From positions 1-17,742 of the forward strand of contig BEHZ01000020.1 in assembly GCA_002923335.1 (NCBI GenBank): a DNA stretch of 17,742 nucleotides. Direction: 5' to 3'. Positions 1 through 6,274 of this stretch are shown one piece after another. Source of the DNA: a bacterium HR23. GTDB lineage: Bacteria; Chloroflexota; Dehalococcoidia; Lucifugimonadales; HRBIN23. Under the pieces are notes generated by a model, which was not told the origin of the DNA, did no database searches, and saw only the letters and a list, made by a program, of their open reading frames with translations. The first letter of the stretch is position 1. Each line of letters starts with the position of its first letter. Position numbers and translations under genes: made by a program.

Positions 1-249
1 CACCTGCCGTGGGTGCTGTGGGTCTGGGGCGTGGTCGTGCTGATGGCTATGGCTGGCGTGTGGCAGGGGGCACGGGAGGCGATCGCCTCGTGGGTGCTGG
101 GCATAGGAGGGCTCCAGCGACTGTATAAAGGGCTTCCGGAGGGTTTCCCGCCTGGGGCTTTTGCGGTGGGCGTAACCGCTGTGTCCTTGGGGCTTGTGGC
201 GGTTGTGGCCAGCCAACTCCTGCGAACGGCGGTCGGCAGGAGGGTGTGA
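1..249 (+). CDS. C-terminal fragment of an unidentified integral membrane protein
   Basis: The frame is open from the first base of the window to a TGA at 247-249, so this is most simply the 3' end of a gene that begins upstream. A GTG at position 13 could be a start, but it lacks a visible upstream ribosome site. The roughly 82 visible residues hold two hydrophobic segments. One is at the start and is rich in Trp, Val and Leu. The other lies near the end, and the protein finishes in a short Arg-rich tail, as expected for a membrane protein with a cytoplasmic C-terminus. No family motif is recognisable in this fragment. It precedes the nuoA promoter by about 40 nt and is not a known complex I subunit, so it probably belongs to a separate upstream unit. 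Confidence 0.55.
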   Translation, partial: HLPWVLWVWGVVVLMAMAGVWQGAREAIASWVLGIGGLQRLYKGLPEGFPPGAFAVGVTAVSLGLVAVVASQLLRTAVGRRV

Positions 250-289
250 GAGAGGGTCAGGTGCATCTGGGGTTTGTGAGCGGCATCAC

Positions 290-318
290 TTGCCTGGCCT
301 CGCCCCGTGTGCTATAGT
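290..318 (+). promoter_or_regulatory. Sigma-70-type promoter of the nuo operon
   Basis: A -35 box TTGCCT (290-295) is followed by exactly 17 nt and a -10 box TATAGT (313-318). The -10 is preceded by TGc, giving an extended -10 of the form TGTGCTATAGT (308-318). It lies 31 nt upstream of the nuoA ATG, in the first sizeable intergenic gap of the window. The same extended -10 core recurs before nadK and before the first sdhA. Confidence 0.65.
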
Positions 319-349
319 ATCTGGAAAAGGAAGGGGGAGGGCCACACCG

Positions 350-745
350 ATGAGTGAGCAGGTGCTGGCGGACTACTATCGCCAATACGGCCTTATCGCC
401 CTCTTCACCGGCCTGGCGGTGTTTGTGCCGGCCAGCATGCTCCTCCTCTCGTGGTTGTTGCACCTCTTGCGCATCCGCCCCTACAGGCCCACCCCCGTGA
501 AACTGGACATCTACGAATGCGGGATGCAAACGGTGGGGGGGCGGTGGACCCGCTTTAACTTCCGCTACTACCTGTATGCCCTGCTTTTCGTGGTGTTTGA
601 TGTGGAAACGGTCTTCCTCTACCCCTGGGCAGTGGAGTTCCAGCGCCTGGGCCTCTTCGCACTTGTGGAAATGCTGGTCTTCCTGGGCATCTTGCTGGTG
701 GGCTGGGCGTATGCCTGGCGCAAGGGGGCCTTGGAATGGCGCTAG
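350..745 (+). CDS. nuoA: NADH-quinone oxidoreductase subunit A (complex I)
   Basis: NuoA is a small membrane subunit of proton-pumping complex I, located at the junction between the quinone-binding connecting module and the membrane arm. The 131-residue protein has three transmembrane segments (about 13-40, 74-94 and 100-122). It also has the family signature loop with YECG at 55-58 and the FDVE motif at 83-86, followed by FLYPWA. The ATG at 350 was chosen because a strong purine-rich ribosome site (GGGGGAGGG, 333-341) lies 8 nt upstream and the protein then has normal NuoA length. An in-frame ATG at 194 would overlap the upstream gene and the promoter. It is the first gene of the operon and overlaps nuoB by 10 nt. 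Confidence 0.95.
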   Translation: MSEQVLADYYRQYGLIALFTGLAVFVPASMLLLSWLLHLLRIRPYRPTPVKLDIYECGMQTVGGRWTRFNFRYYLYALLFVVFDVETVFLYPWAVEFQRLGLFALVEMLVFLGILLVGWAYAWRKGALEWR

Positions 746-1362
746 AAACACCCGCACAGACCGCCCCTCGGCCGCCCCTCTACACCCAGACTGGCTACCT
801 GGATCGCCAGGAGGGGGAGGAGATCAACCTCCTGAAGGCGACCCACACCCAGCCCTTCCCAGAGCCGGTGCTCCAGGTGCCGGAGGACCTTCGGCGCAAT
901 GTGCTGGTTACCACAGTGGACGCCCTGCTCAACTGGGGGCGGAAGTCGGCGGTGTGGCCAGTGGCCTTCGGCTTGGCGTGTTGTGCCTTTGAGATGATGG
1001 CCAGCGCTATGTCCCGCTTTGATATCGCCCGCTTCGGTATGGAGGCCTTCCGAGCGTCCCCCCGGCAGGCCGACCTGATGATCGTGGCCGGCACCGTTAC
1101 CTGGAAGATGGCTCCCGCCATCAAGCGCATCTACGAGCAGATGGCCGAGCCCAAGTGGGTCATCTCTATGGGGGCGTGCGCCACCTGCGGGGGGCCTTAC
1201 TACAACACCTATAGCGTGGTGCCGGGGGTGAACCACCTGGTGCCGGTGGACGTGTATGTCCCCGGATGCCCTCCCCGCCCCGACGCCCTTCTCTACGGCA
1301 TCATGCAACTCCACGAGAAGATCCGCCGATACAGCGTGGTAGGGAAGAAGGCAGGGTTCTAG
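736..1362 (+). CDS. nuoB: NADH-quinone oxidoreductase subunit B (N2 cluster subunit)
   Basis: NuoB carries the terminal [4Fe-4S] cluster N2, which passes electrons to quinone at the interface with NuoD. All four expected ligands are present in the 208-residue protein: the adjacent Cys pair C82-C83 in GLACCAFEMM, C148 in SMGACATCGG, and C178 in VPGCPPRPDAL. The first 50 residues or so are a Pro/Glu-rich leader longer than the minimal NuoB. Conserved homology begins around the segment ending in the LLNWGRKSAVWP stretch. The ATG at 736 has a GGGGG-type ribosome site just upstream and overlaps the end of nuoA, consistent with translational coupling. The nuoC start directly abuts its stop codon. 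Confidence 0.96.
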   Translation: MALETPAQTAPRPPLYTQTGYLDRQEGEEINLLKATHTQPFPEPVLQVPEDLRRNVLVTTVDALLNWGRKSAVWPVAFGLACCAFEMMASAMSRFDIARFGMEAFRASPRQADLMIVAGTVTWKMAPAIKRIYEQMAEPKWVISMGACATCGGPYYNTYSVVPGVNHLVPVDVYVPGCPPRPDALLYGIMQLHEKIRRYSVVGKKAGF

Positions 1363-1809
1363 ATGACCAAACCCCTCCTGGCTTCGGAAGTGGCCAAGCG
1401 GGTAGAGGAGGGGGTGCCGGGGGCAGTAGAGCAGGCGCAGGGGGACCACCTCTGGGTGCGCCCCGAGCGCATCCGGGAGGTGTGCCGTTTCCTGCAGTCC
1501 GCCCCCGGCCTGGAGTTCAACTACCTGGTCTCCATTACCGGCGTGGACTACATTGAATACTTTGAGGTGGTCTACCACTTGGTCTCCCTGCGTTACAATC
1601 ACTCCCTGGTGCTCAAGACCCGGGTCTACGGGCGGGAGGAGCCTACCCTCCCTTCGGTTGTCCCCGTTTGGCAGGGGGCGGATTACCAGGAGCGGGAGGT
1701 CTACGACCTGATGGGGGTCCGCTTTGAGGGCCACCCCAATCTGAAGCGCATCCTCACCTGGGAGGGGTTCCCTGGCCACCCCCTCCGTAAAGACCACCTG
1801 GGGGCGTAG
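1363..1809 (+). CDS. nuoC: NADH-quinone oxidoreductase subunit C
   Basis: NuoC is the hydrophilic connecting subunit (30-kDa homologue) that packs against NuoD and NuoB. The 148-residue protein is at the short end for the family. It contains the diagnostic C-terminal signature: YQEREVYDLMGVRFEGHP (108-125) followed by LKRIL and ending in GHPLRKDH (138-145). It is a separate gene, not fused to nuoD as in some proteobacteria. The ATG immediately follows the nuoB stop with no spacer, and the ribosome site is weak (AGGG upstream within nuoB), so coupled translation is likely. The start is also supported by the MTKPLLASEVAKRV opening, typical of the short NuoC class. nuoD follows after 2 nt. Confidence 0.95.
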   Translation: MTKPLLASEVAKRVEEGVPGAVEQAQGDHLWVRPERIREVCRFLQSAPGLEFNYLVSITGVDYIEYFEVVYHLVSLRYNHSLVLKTRVYGREEPTLPSVVPVWQGADYQEREVYDLMGVRFEGHPNLKRILTWEGFPGHPLRKDHLGA

Positions 1810-1811
1810 CC

Positions 1812-2915
1812 ATGACGCTACAGGGCGAGCCGGTTATTCTGAACATAGGCCCCCAGCATCCGAGCACCCACGGCGTCTTCCGCTTGCGGGTGCTCTTTGA
1901 CGGGGAGGTGGTGCAGGATGTGGAGCCGGTCTTCGGCTACCTGCACCGGGGCACCGAGAAACTGGCCGAGGAGCGGGCCTATACCCAGGTTATTACCCTC
2001 ACCGACCGTCTGGACTACGTCTCTTCTATGACCAACAATCAGGCATATGTGCTGGCGGTGGAGAAACTGGCCGGCATTCAGCCTGCCGAGCGGGGGATGT
2101 ATCTACGGGTTATCGCTGCGGAACTCTCCCGTATCGCCAGCCACCTGGTGGCCACCGGCTTTTTCCTGCAGGATCTGGGGGCCTTCGCCACGCCCCTCAT
2201 GTATTGCTTCCGAGAGCGGGAGCGCATTCTGGACCTGATGGAGATGCTCTGTGGGGCCCGCATTACCTTCAGTTATATGCGCCCCGGCGGGGTCTTCCAG
2301 GACGCTCCTGAGGACTTCTGGCCAGCCCTGCGCCAGTTCCTGGCCGAGATGCCCCACTACCTGGACGAGTTGGAGCAGCTGCTCACGGAGAACGAGGTGA
2401 TCCTGGCCCGGACAAAAGGCGTGGGGGTGCTCCCCGCGGAGGTGGCCATCAACTGCTCCGTCAGCGGGCCGGTCCTCCGAGCCAGCGGGGTCCGATGGGA
2501 CATCCGCAAGGTGGACCCCTATGATGTATATGACCGTCTGGAGTTTGATATCCCCATCGGCACCAACGGCGACTGCTATGACCGGATGATGGTGCGTCTT
2601 TACGAGATGCGCCAGAGCCTGCGCATCATAGAGCAAGCGGTGCGGCAGATCCCGCCCGGCCCTGCCCGTGCCAAAGTCCCCTTCTTCCTGCGTCCTCCAC
2701 CAGGCGACGCCTATGCTCATGTGGAGTCGCCCAAGGGAGAACTGGGTTTCTACTTGGTGAGCGATGGGGGGATTGCCCCCTATCGGTGCAAAATACGCTC
2801 CCCTTCCTTCATCAACCTGACCCCTCTGCGGGAACTGCTCCGGGGGTGGAAACTGGCCGACCTCATCGTGATCTTCGGAAGCATTGACATCAATATGGGG
2901 GAGGTGGACCGGTAA
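1812..2915 (+). CDS. nuoD: NADH-quinone oxidoreductase subunit D (49-kDa type)
   Basis: NuoD is related to the large subunit of NiFe hydrogenases and forms most of the quinone-reduction pocket with NuoB. The 367-residue protein opens with the family motif NIGPQHPSTHGV (11-22). Its loop histidines, together with a tyrosine in the LDYVSSM segment (Y69), correspond to positions known in homologues to contact the quinone head group. The C-terminus has the conserved SPKGELGFYLVSDG block and the terminal IDINMGEVDR. There are no hydrogenase CxxC metal ligands, as expected for NuoD. Its stop overlaps the nuoH start in a TAATG arrangement. The protein is complete and of normal length. Confidence 0.96.
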   Translation: MTLQGEPVILNIGPQHPSTHGVFRLRVLFDGEVVQDVEPVFGYLHRGTEKLAEERAYTQVITLTDRLDYVSSMTNNQAYVLAVEKLAGIQPAERGMYLRVIAAELSRIASHLVATGFFLQDLGAFATPLMYCFRERERILDLMEMLCGARITFSYMRPGGVFQDAPEDFWPALRQFLAEMPHYLDELEQLLTENEVILARTKGVGVLPAEVAINCSVSGPVLRASGVRWDIRKVDPYDVYDRLEFDIPIGTNGDCYDRMMVRLYEMRQSLRIIEQAVRQIPPGPARAKVPFFLRPPPGDAYAHVESPKGELGFYLVSDGGIAPYRCKIRSPSFINLTPLRELLRGWKLADLIVIFGSIDINMGEVDR

Positions 2916-4261
2916 TGGGGCCGTGGCTCGTGCAGAACAGCGTCTACCGCAACATCTACGCCTTCTTTGACGGCTTTATGCCCGCGCAATTGGGCTGGCT
3001 GGCCTACTTCCTGGCCGGCTTTACGGTGATGTTCATCCTTATCAACGGCGTGCTCCTGCTGGCGGCGGGGATGGTGTATGCGGAGCGGAGGCTACTAGGG
3101 CGGTTCCAGGTGCGCTTGGGGCCGAACCGTGTAGGCCCCTTTGGCCTGCTCCAGCCCTTCGCCGATATCGTGAAACTGCTTCTGAAAGAGGATGTGGTGC
3201 CCCGTGGGGCAGATAGGCTCCTCTTCACCCTCGCCCCGGTGATGATGGTAGCGCCCCTCTTCCTTATCACGGCGGTGGTCCCCTTCGGCAAGAACTCTTA
3301 CCTGGCCAACCTGAATGTGGGAGTGCTTTACCTGGTGGCGGTAACCGCCATCTCCACCCTGGCGGTCTTCTTGGGGGGATGGGCCACGGGCAATAAATAC
3401 GCCATGTTCGGGGCAATGCGGGCGGTTGCCCAACTTATCAGTTACGAGGTGCCCCTGGTGCTGGCTCTGGTGGGGGTTGTTCTTCTGACGGGGTCCATGG
3501 CGCTGGTGCAGGTGGTAGAGGCCCAGCGCTTGCCCTTCCTGCTCCTACAGCCCCTAGGGTTTTTCGTCTTCTTCTGTGCCACCAGCGCAGAGTTGAACCG
3601 AGCGCCCTTTGACCTGATGGAGGCCGAGTCGGAGATCATCGCCGGCTACCACATAGAATACTCGGGGATGCGCTTCGGCCTGTTCCAGTTGGCGGAGTTC
3701 GGCGGGGTGGTGGTCTCCTCGGCGGTGATGGCCACCCTCTTCCTGCGGGGCTGGGAGAACCCCTTCGTCCCTCAGGGGTGGACGCAGGTCCTGCCTTCCC
3801 ATTTGTGGTTTCTGCTGAAGACCGCCCTCTTCGTGTTCCTTTTCATATGGGTGCGGGCGACGCTGCCCCGCCTGCGCATTGACCAGGTCATGGGCCTGGC
3901 CTGGAAGGTGCTTCTACCCCTCGCCCTCATCAACATTGTGGTAACAGGGATAGAGGTGTGGCTGTGGCCTCGGCCCACCACCGCCCAGTTGTGGGCGATG
4001 GTGCTCATCAACTGGGCCGTGGCGGGGGCATGCCTGGTAGGGTTCAGCACCCTGATGGAGCGGTGGGGGCGGCGTCCCACCGCAACGGTGGTGCCGGTGC
4101 GTCTGCCGGTGGAGGTGCGCTATGCCCTATGGATTGGGCGTGCTGAAGGGGATGATGGTAACCCTGGCCAACTTTCGGCGGAAGCCCTTCACTATTCAAT
4201 ACCCGGAGCAGAGGGTGCCCCAGCACCCTCGCTTTCGGGGCGAGGACTTCGTGTGGTATGA
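2915..4261 (+). CDS. nuoH: NADH-quinone oxidoreductase subunit H, with C-terminal tail running into nuoI
   Basis: NuoH anchors the peripheral arm in the membrane and forms the entrance of the quinone tunnel. The 448-residue protein has about eight to ten hydrophobic segments and the key cytoplasmic loops: AERRLLGRFQVRLGPNRVGP (56-75), the acidic loop with ELNRAPFDLMEAESEIIAGY (226-245), and VRATLPRLRIDQVMG (313-327). A strong ribosome site (GGGGGAGGTGG) precedes the ATG that overlaps the nuoD stop. Family members usually end near residue 350-400. Here the frame continues 140 nt into nuoI, so residues 403-448 are a Gly/Ala/Pro-rich tail produced by reading the nuoI start region in another frame. 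The body of the protein is unambiguous. Only the tail is unusual. Confidence 0.94.
   Translation: MGPWLVQNSVYRNIYAFFDGFMPAQLGWLAYFLAGFTVMFILINGVLLLAAGMVYAERRLLGRFQVRLGPNRVGPFGLLQPFADIVKLLLKEDVVPRGADRLLFTLAPVMMVAPLFLITAVVPFGKNSYLANLNVGVLYLVAVTAISTLAVFLGGWATGNKYAMFGAMRAVAQLISYEVPLVLALVGVVLLTGSMALVQVVEAQRLPFLLLQPLGFFVFFCATSAELNRAPFDLMEAESEIIAGYHIEYSGMRFGLFQLAEFGGVVVSSAVMATLFLRGWENPFVPQGWTQVLPSHLWFLLKTALFVFLFIWVRATLPRLRIDQVMGLAWKVLLPLALINIVVTGIEVWLWPRPTTAQLWAMVLINWAVAGACLVGFSTLMERWGRRPTATVVPVRLPVEVRYALWIGRAEGDDGNPGQLSAEALHYSIPGAEGAPAPSLSGRGLRVV
4111..4117 (+). promoter_or_regulatory. Ribosome binding site that fixes the nuoI start inside nuoH
   Basis: GGAGGTG, with GGAGG ending 6 nt before the ATG at 4122, is a near-ideal Shine-Dalgarno sequence embedded in the nuoH reading frame. 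It supports nuoI initiation at 4122 despite the long overlap with nuoH. Confidence 0.6.
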
Positions 4262-4676
4262 GGAGCGGTGCACGGGGTGCGCCTCCTGCGCCAAGTTCTG
4301 CCCTTTGGGGATTATCCGCATCGTTACCCGCCCCAGCGGGGTGATGACCAAAGAGGGGGAGAAAAATGCCCTGGAGGTGTTTGATATAGACCTGGCCCGG
4401 TGCATGTTCTGCGGGCTGTGCGTGGAGGCGTGCCCCTACGATGCGCTGCATATGGGTAGCGGGTTTGAGCGGGCACGCTATACCCGCAAAGACCTGGTGA
4501 TCAACATAGATGAACTTCGACGCGCCCCCAAGCGCCCCAGCACCTGGTTCCGCCCCCAGTTGGAGGCGAAGGGCTATAACCCCCACACCGACCGCCCCCT
4601 GGAATGGCACGAAGTGGGGCGTCACGAGGCCCCGGACCTGGAGGCCATGCAGGCTCGCTGGGTAGAGGTGCGCTAA
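4122..4676 (+). CDS. nuoI: NADH-quinone oxidoreductase subunit I (8Fe ferredoxin-type)
   Basis: NuoI carries clusters N6a and N6b, which relay electrons within the peripheral arm to N2 on NuoB. The 184-residue protein has two classical [4Fe-4S] motifs: C50, C53, C56, C60 (CTGCASCAKFCP) and C94, C97, C100, C104 (CMFCGLCVEACP). The N-terminal GVLKGMMVTLANFRRKPFTI helix (6-25) is the usual membrane-surface anchor. The start at 4122 has an excellent ribosome site and retains this helix, although it lies 140 nt inside nuoH. The C-terminal tail of about 60 residues is hydrophilic and typical of the bacterial family. The stop overlaps the nuoJ ATG (TAATG). With NuoE, F and G absent from this operon, NuoI would be the entry point for electrons from an unknown donor. 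Confidence 0.95.
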   Translation: MPYGLGVLKGMMVTLANFRRKPFTIQYPEQRVPQHPRFRGEDFVWYEERCTGCASCAKFCPLGIIRIVTRPSGVMTKEGEKNALEVFDIDLARCMFCGLCVEACPYDALHMGSGFERARYTRKDLVINIDELRRAPKRPSTWFRPQLEAKGYNPHTDRPLEWHEVGRHEAPDLEAMQARWVEVR

Positions 4677-5218
4677 TGGTCAGCGGAAGCGAGACCTCTG
4701 CCTTCTTTGCCATGGTGTGGTGGACCACGGCGGTCGCCTCTGTCGTTGCCGCGTGGCTGATGGTCTTCCTCCGGGACCTGCTGAAGGCAGCCATCGCTAT
4801 GGCAGTGGTTTTCCTGGCGGTGGCGGGATTCCTCGTGATGCTGAACGCCGAGTTCCTGGCGGTGGTGCAGGTGCTCATCTATGTGGGAGCAGTGTCCATC
4901 TTGGTAGTCTTCGCCGTTCTGCTGACCCGGGATGTTTTTCAGGGCAACATCCCCCACGCCCACCAAGGATGGGTCTTCCTGTTGACCGGGGTAGTGCTCT
5001 TTCTGCTAGCCTTTATCGTGCTGGCGACTCCCTGGCACCTCCTGTCTGCCTCGGGGATGGACGCAGCCAGCCGAGGGGCCCTGGTGGCGACCTGGGTAAA
5101 CCCCACCCCTACCCTAGGGCGCCTCCTGGTGCGGGAGTTTGTCCTGCCCTTTGAAGCGGTGTCGGTTGTTCTGCTGGCAGCACTCATAGGAGCGTTGGTC
5201 ATCGCCCGGGAGAGATAG
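4676..5218 (+). CDS. nuoJ: NADH-quinone oxidoreductase subunit J
   Basis: NuoJ is a membrane subunit whose third helix takes part in coupling quinone reduction to proton movement. The 180-residue protein has five hydrophobic segments. The conserved helix-3 sequence VLIYVGAVSILVVFAVLL (67-84) includes the tyrosine at 69 next to the known pi-bulge region. The C-terminal block REFVLPFEAVSVVLLAALIG is also characteristic. The ATG at 4676 overlaps the nuoI TAA and has GAGGTG at 4665-4670. A longer in-frame start at 4604 would add 24 non-conserved residues read out of frame through nuoI and is not supported. nuoK follows after 2 nt. Confidence 0.94.
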   Translation: MVSGSETSAFFAMVWWTTAVASVVAAWLMVFLRDLLKAAIAMAVVFLAVAGFLVMLNAEFLAVVQVLIYVGAVSILVVFAVLLTRDVFQGNIPHAHQGWVFLLTGVVLFLLAFIVLATPWHLLSASGMDAASRGALVATWVNPTPTLGRLLVREFVLPFEAVSVVLLAALIGALVIARER

Positions 5219-5220
5219 AG

Positions 5221-5580
5221 ATGCTGGCACCCATCGGTTTATCCCACTACCTGGTGCTCTCCGCCATCCTCTTCAGCATTGGAATGTTCGGCGTCCTCTC
5301 TATGCGTAATCTCATCGCCATGGTGATGGGGTTAGAGGTAATGTTCAACGCGGTGCTCCTGGCAGGGGTGGCGGTGGCCAGGTATGTGGCTCCCTTGCCG
5401 TTGCGGGTGGCGCAGACGGGCGGGGAAGGGATAGCGATGACCCTGACAGGTCAGGTATTTGGGGTATTCATCATTACAGTGGCGGCGGCCGAGGCGGCGC
5501 TGGCCCTGGCGCTGGTGTTGGCCGTCTACAGGGAAAGGGAAACGGTGGATGCCACCCGTTTGGACAGCATGAAGCACTAG
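5221..5580 (+). CDS. nuoK: NADH-quinone oxidoreductase subunit K, with an enlarged loop
   Basis: NuoK is a three-helix, MrpC-like membrane subunit in the proton path. The two functionally essential membrane glutamates are present: E39 in MGLEVMFNA and E91 in VAAAEAALAL. The 119-residue protein is longer than the roughly 100 residues usual for the family. The two glutamates are 52 residues apart, compared with 36 in the E. coli protein, so about 16 residues are inserted in the loop between helices 2 and 3 (roughly 57-73, Pro/Gly-containing). The C-terminal YRERETVDATRLDSMKH is typical. The ATG follows a GGGAGAG ribosome site. It is the last gene before two non-nuo genes interrupt the operon. 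Confidence 0.95.
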   Translation: MLAPIGLSHYLVLSAILFSIGMFGVLSMRNLIAMVMGLEVMFNAVLLAGVAVARYVAPLPLRVAQTGGEGIAMTLTGQVFGVFIITVAAAEAALALALVLAVYRERETVDATRLDSMKH

Positions 5581-5598
5581 CGGGCGAGGGGTAAGCGG

Positions 5599-6057
5599 AT
5601 GACAACCCCGGATGACCTGGAGAGGCGGGTTTCCCGCCTGGAAACGCTGGTTACGGAGGTCTTGCGGGAGAGGCTGGGTGGCATCGCACTCAGGGTAGAC
5701 CAAATCTATGAAAAAACGGGGCGGGATAAGGCCGACCTCATAGGCGACATAGAGAAGGCGCGTGCCGAGTTGCTGGAAGCGATGGCCAATCAGAAGGCGG
5801 ACCTGCTGGCGCGCATGGATGCGGACAAAGCGGAGGTGCTGACCAGGGTAGCCAATGACAAGGCGGACCTCCTGGCACGGATGGCCGCGGACAAAGCGGA
5901 GGTGCTGGCACAGATAGAGCAGTTGCGTGCGGATATGCTGGTAAGAATGGCGCAAGAGCGCACTCGCCTCCTTTTCTGGATGGCGGGGTTTTTTGTCGCC
6001 TTCTCTACACCGCTCATCTCGGTGCTGTGGGCCATCCTCTCATTTGCGTTGCGGTAG
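5599..6057 (+). CDS. Membrane-anchored hendecad coiled-coil protein within the nuo operon
   Basis: This 152-residue protein is not a known complex I subunit. Residues 8-25 look like a short heptad segment (LERRVSRLETLVTEVL). From residue 44 to 131 the sequence falls into eight successive 11-residue units of the form K/R-A-D/E-L/V-L-x-x-M/V-x-x-x, for example KADLLARMDAD (66-76), KAEVLTRVAND (77-87) and KADLLARMAAD (88-98). The last unit merges into a C-terminal transmembrane helix (about 124-150), leaving only LR after it. This predicts a long right-handed or straight coiled coil anchored by its C-terminal tail. The general layout recalls DUF1640/CCDC90-type proteins, but I do not claim homology. 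The start has GAGGGG 7 nt upstream. It sits 18 nt after nuoK and is surely cotranscribed. Function is unknown; a role in complex I assembly or membrane organisation is only an inference from position. Confidence 0.85.
   Translation: MTTPDDLERRVSRLETLVTEVLRERLGGIALRVDQIYEKTGRDKADLIGDIEKARAELLEAMANQKADLLARMDADKAEVLTRVANDKADLLARMAADKAEVLAQIEQLRADMLVRMAQERTRLLFWMAGFFVAFSTPLISVLWAILSFALR
5728..5991 (+). repeat. Intragenic 33-nt (11-codon) repeats
   Basis: Eight tandem 33-nt units encode the 11-residue coiled-coil periods of the protein at 5599-6057. The inner units are grouped as two 66-nt copies (5794-5859 and 5860-5925). These share a perfectly identical 21-nt stretch covering the ADKAEVL codons, which points to fairly recent in-gene duplication of a two-hendecad block. 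Outer units are more diverged. Confidence 0.75.
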
Positions 6058-6075
6058 GTTCGGTGGAGGTGCACA

Positions 6076-6273
6076 ATGTCTTGGGTGCCTTTCAAGCGTG
6101 TGCCCAACCTGATGGCTGCGGAGATGTGGAGGAACACCCTGGAGGCCGAAGGGCTTCCCACCCGTATCCTCCCTGAAGGGGACATCATCGAGTGGAGGGA
6201 GCACTGCCCCTTTGTGGTCTATGTGCCCAAGGGGCGAGAGCACGTGGCCGAAGAGATTCTAAGGAAGCTGTGA
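6076..6273 (+). CDS. Small DUF2007-like protein within the nuo operon
   Basis: This 65-residue soluble protein begins MSWVPFKRVPNLMAAEMWRN and continues through an LEAEGLPTRIL strand, a central negatively charged stretch (PEGDIIEWRE), a hydrophobic strand FVVYVPKG and a final helix REHVAEEILRKL. The pattern (a backbone strand, a helix that scans chain element 'A-x-x-W/L-x-x-x-L-E-A-E-G', then two strands and a helix) matches small DUF2007-type domains, often called putative prokaryotic signal-transducing proteins, whose biochemical role is not established. The start has a good GGAGGTG site about 6 nt upstream. It lies 18 nt after the coiled-coil gene and 1 nt before nuoL, so it belongs to the nuo transcript. 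No cysteines suitable for metal binding are present beyond a single Cys. Confidence 0.8.
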   Translation: MSWVPFKRVPNLMAAEMWRNTLEAEGLPTRILPEGDIIEWREHCPFVVYVPKGREHVAEEILRKL

Positions 6274-6274
6274 G

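Noticed and set aside
194..349. Upstream in-frame ATG that would lengthen nuoA by 52 residues
   Set aside because: It overlaps the preceding gene and the promoter, the extra residues are not NuoA-like, and the ATG at 350 has a strong ribosome site.
2915..4261. nuoH as a frameshifted pseudogene
   Set aside because: All conserved loops and membrane segments are intact up to the normal end of the protein. Only the extra tail is odd.
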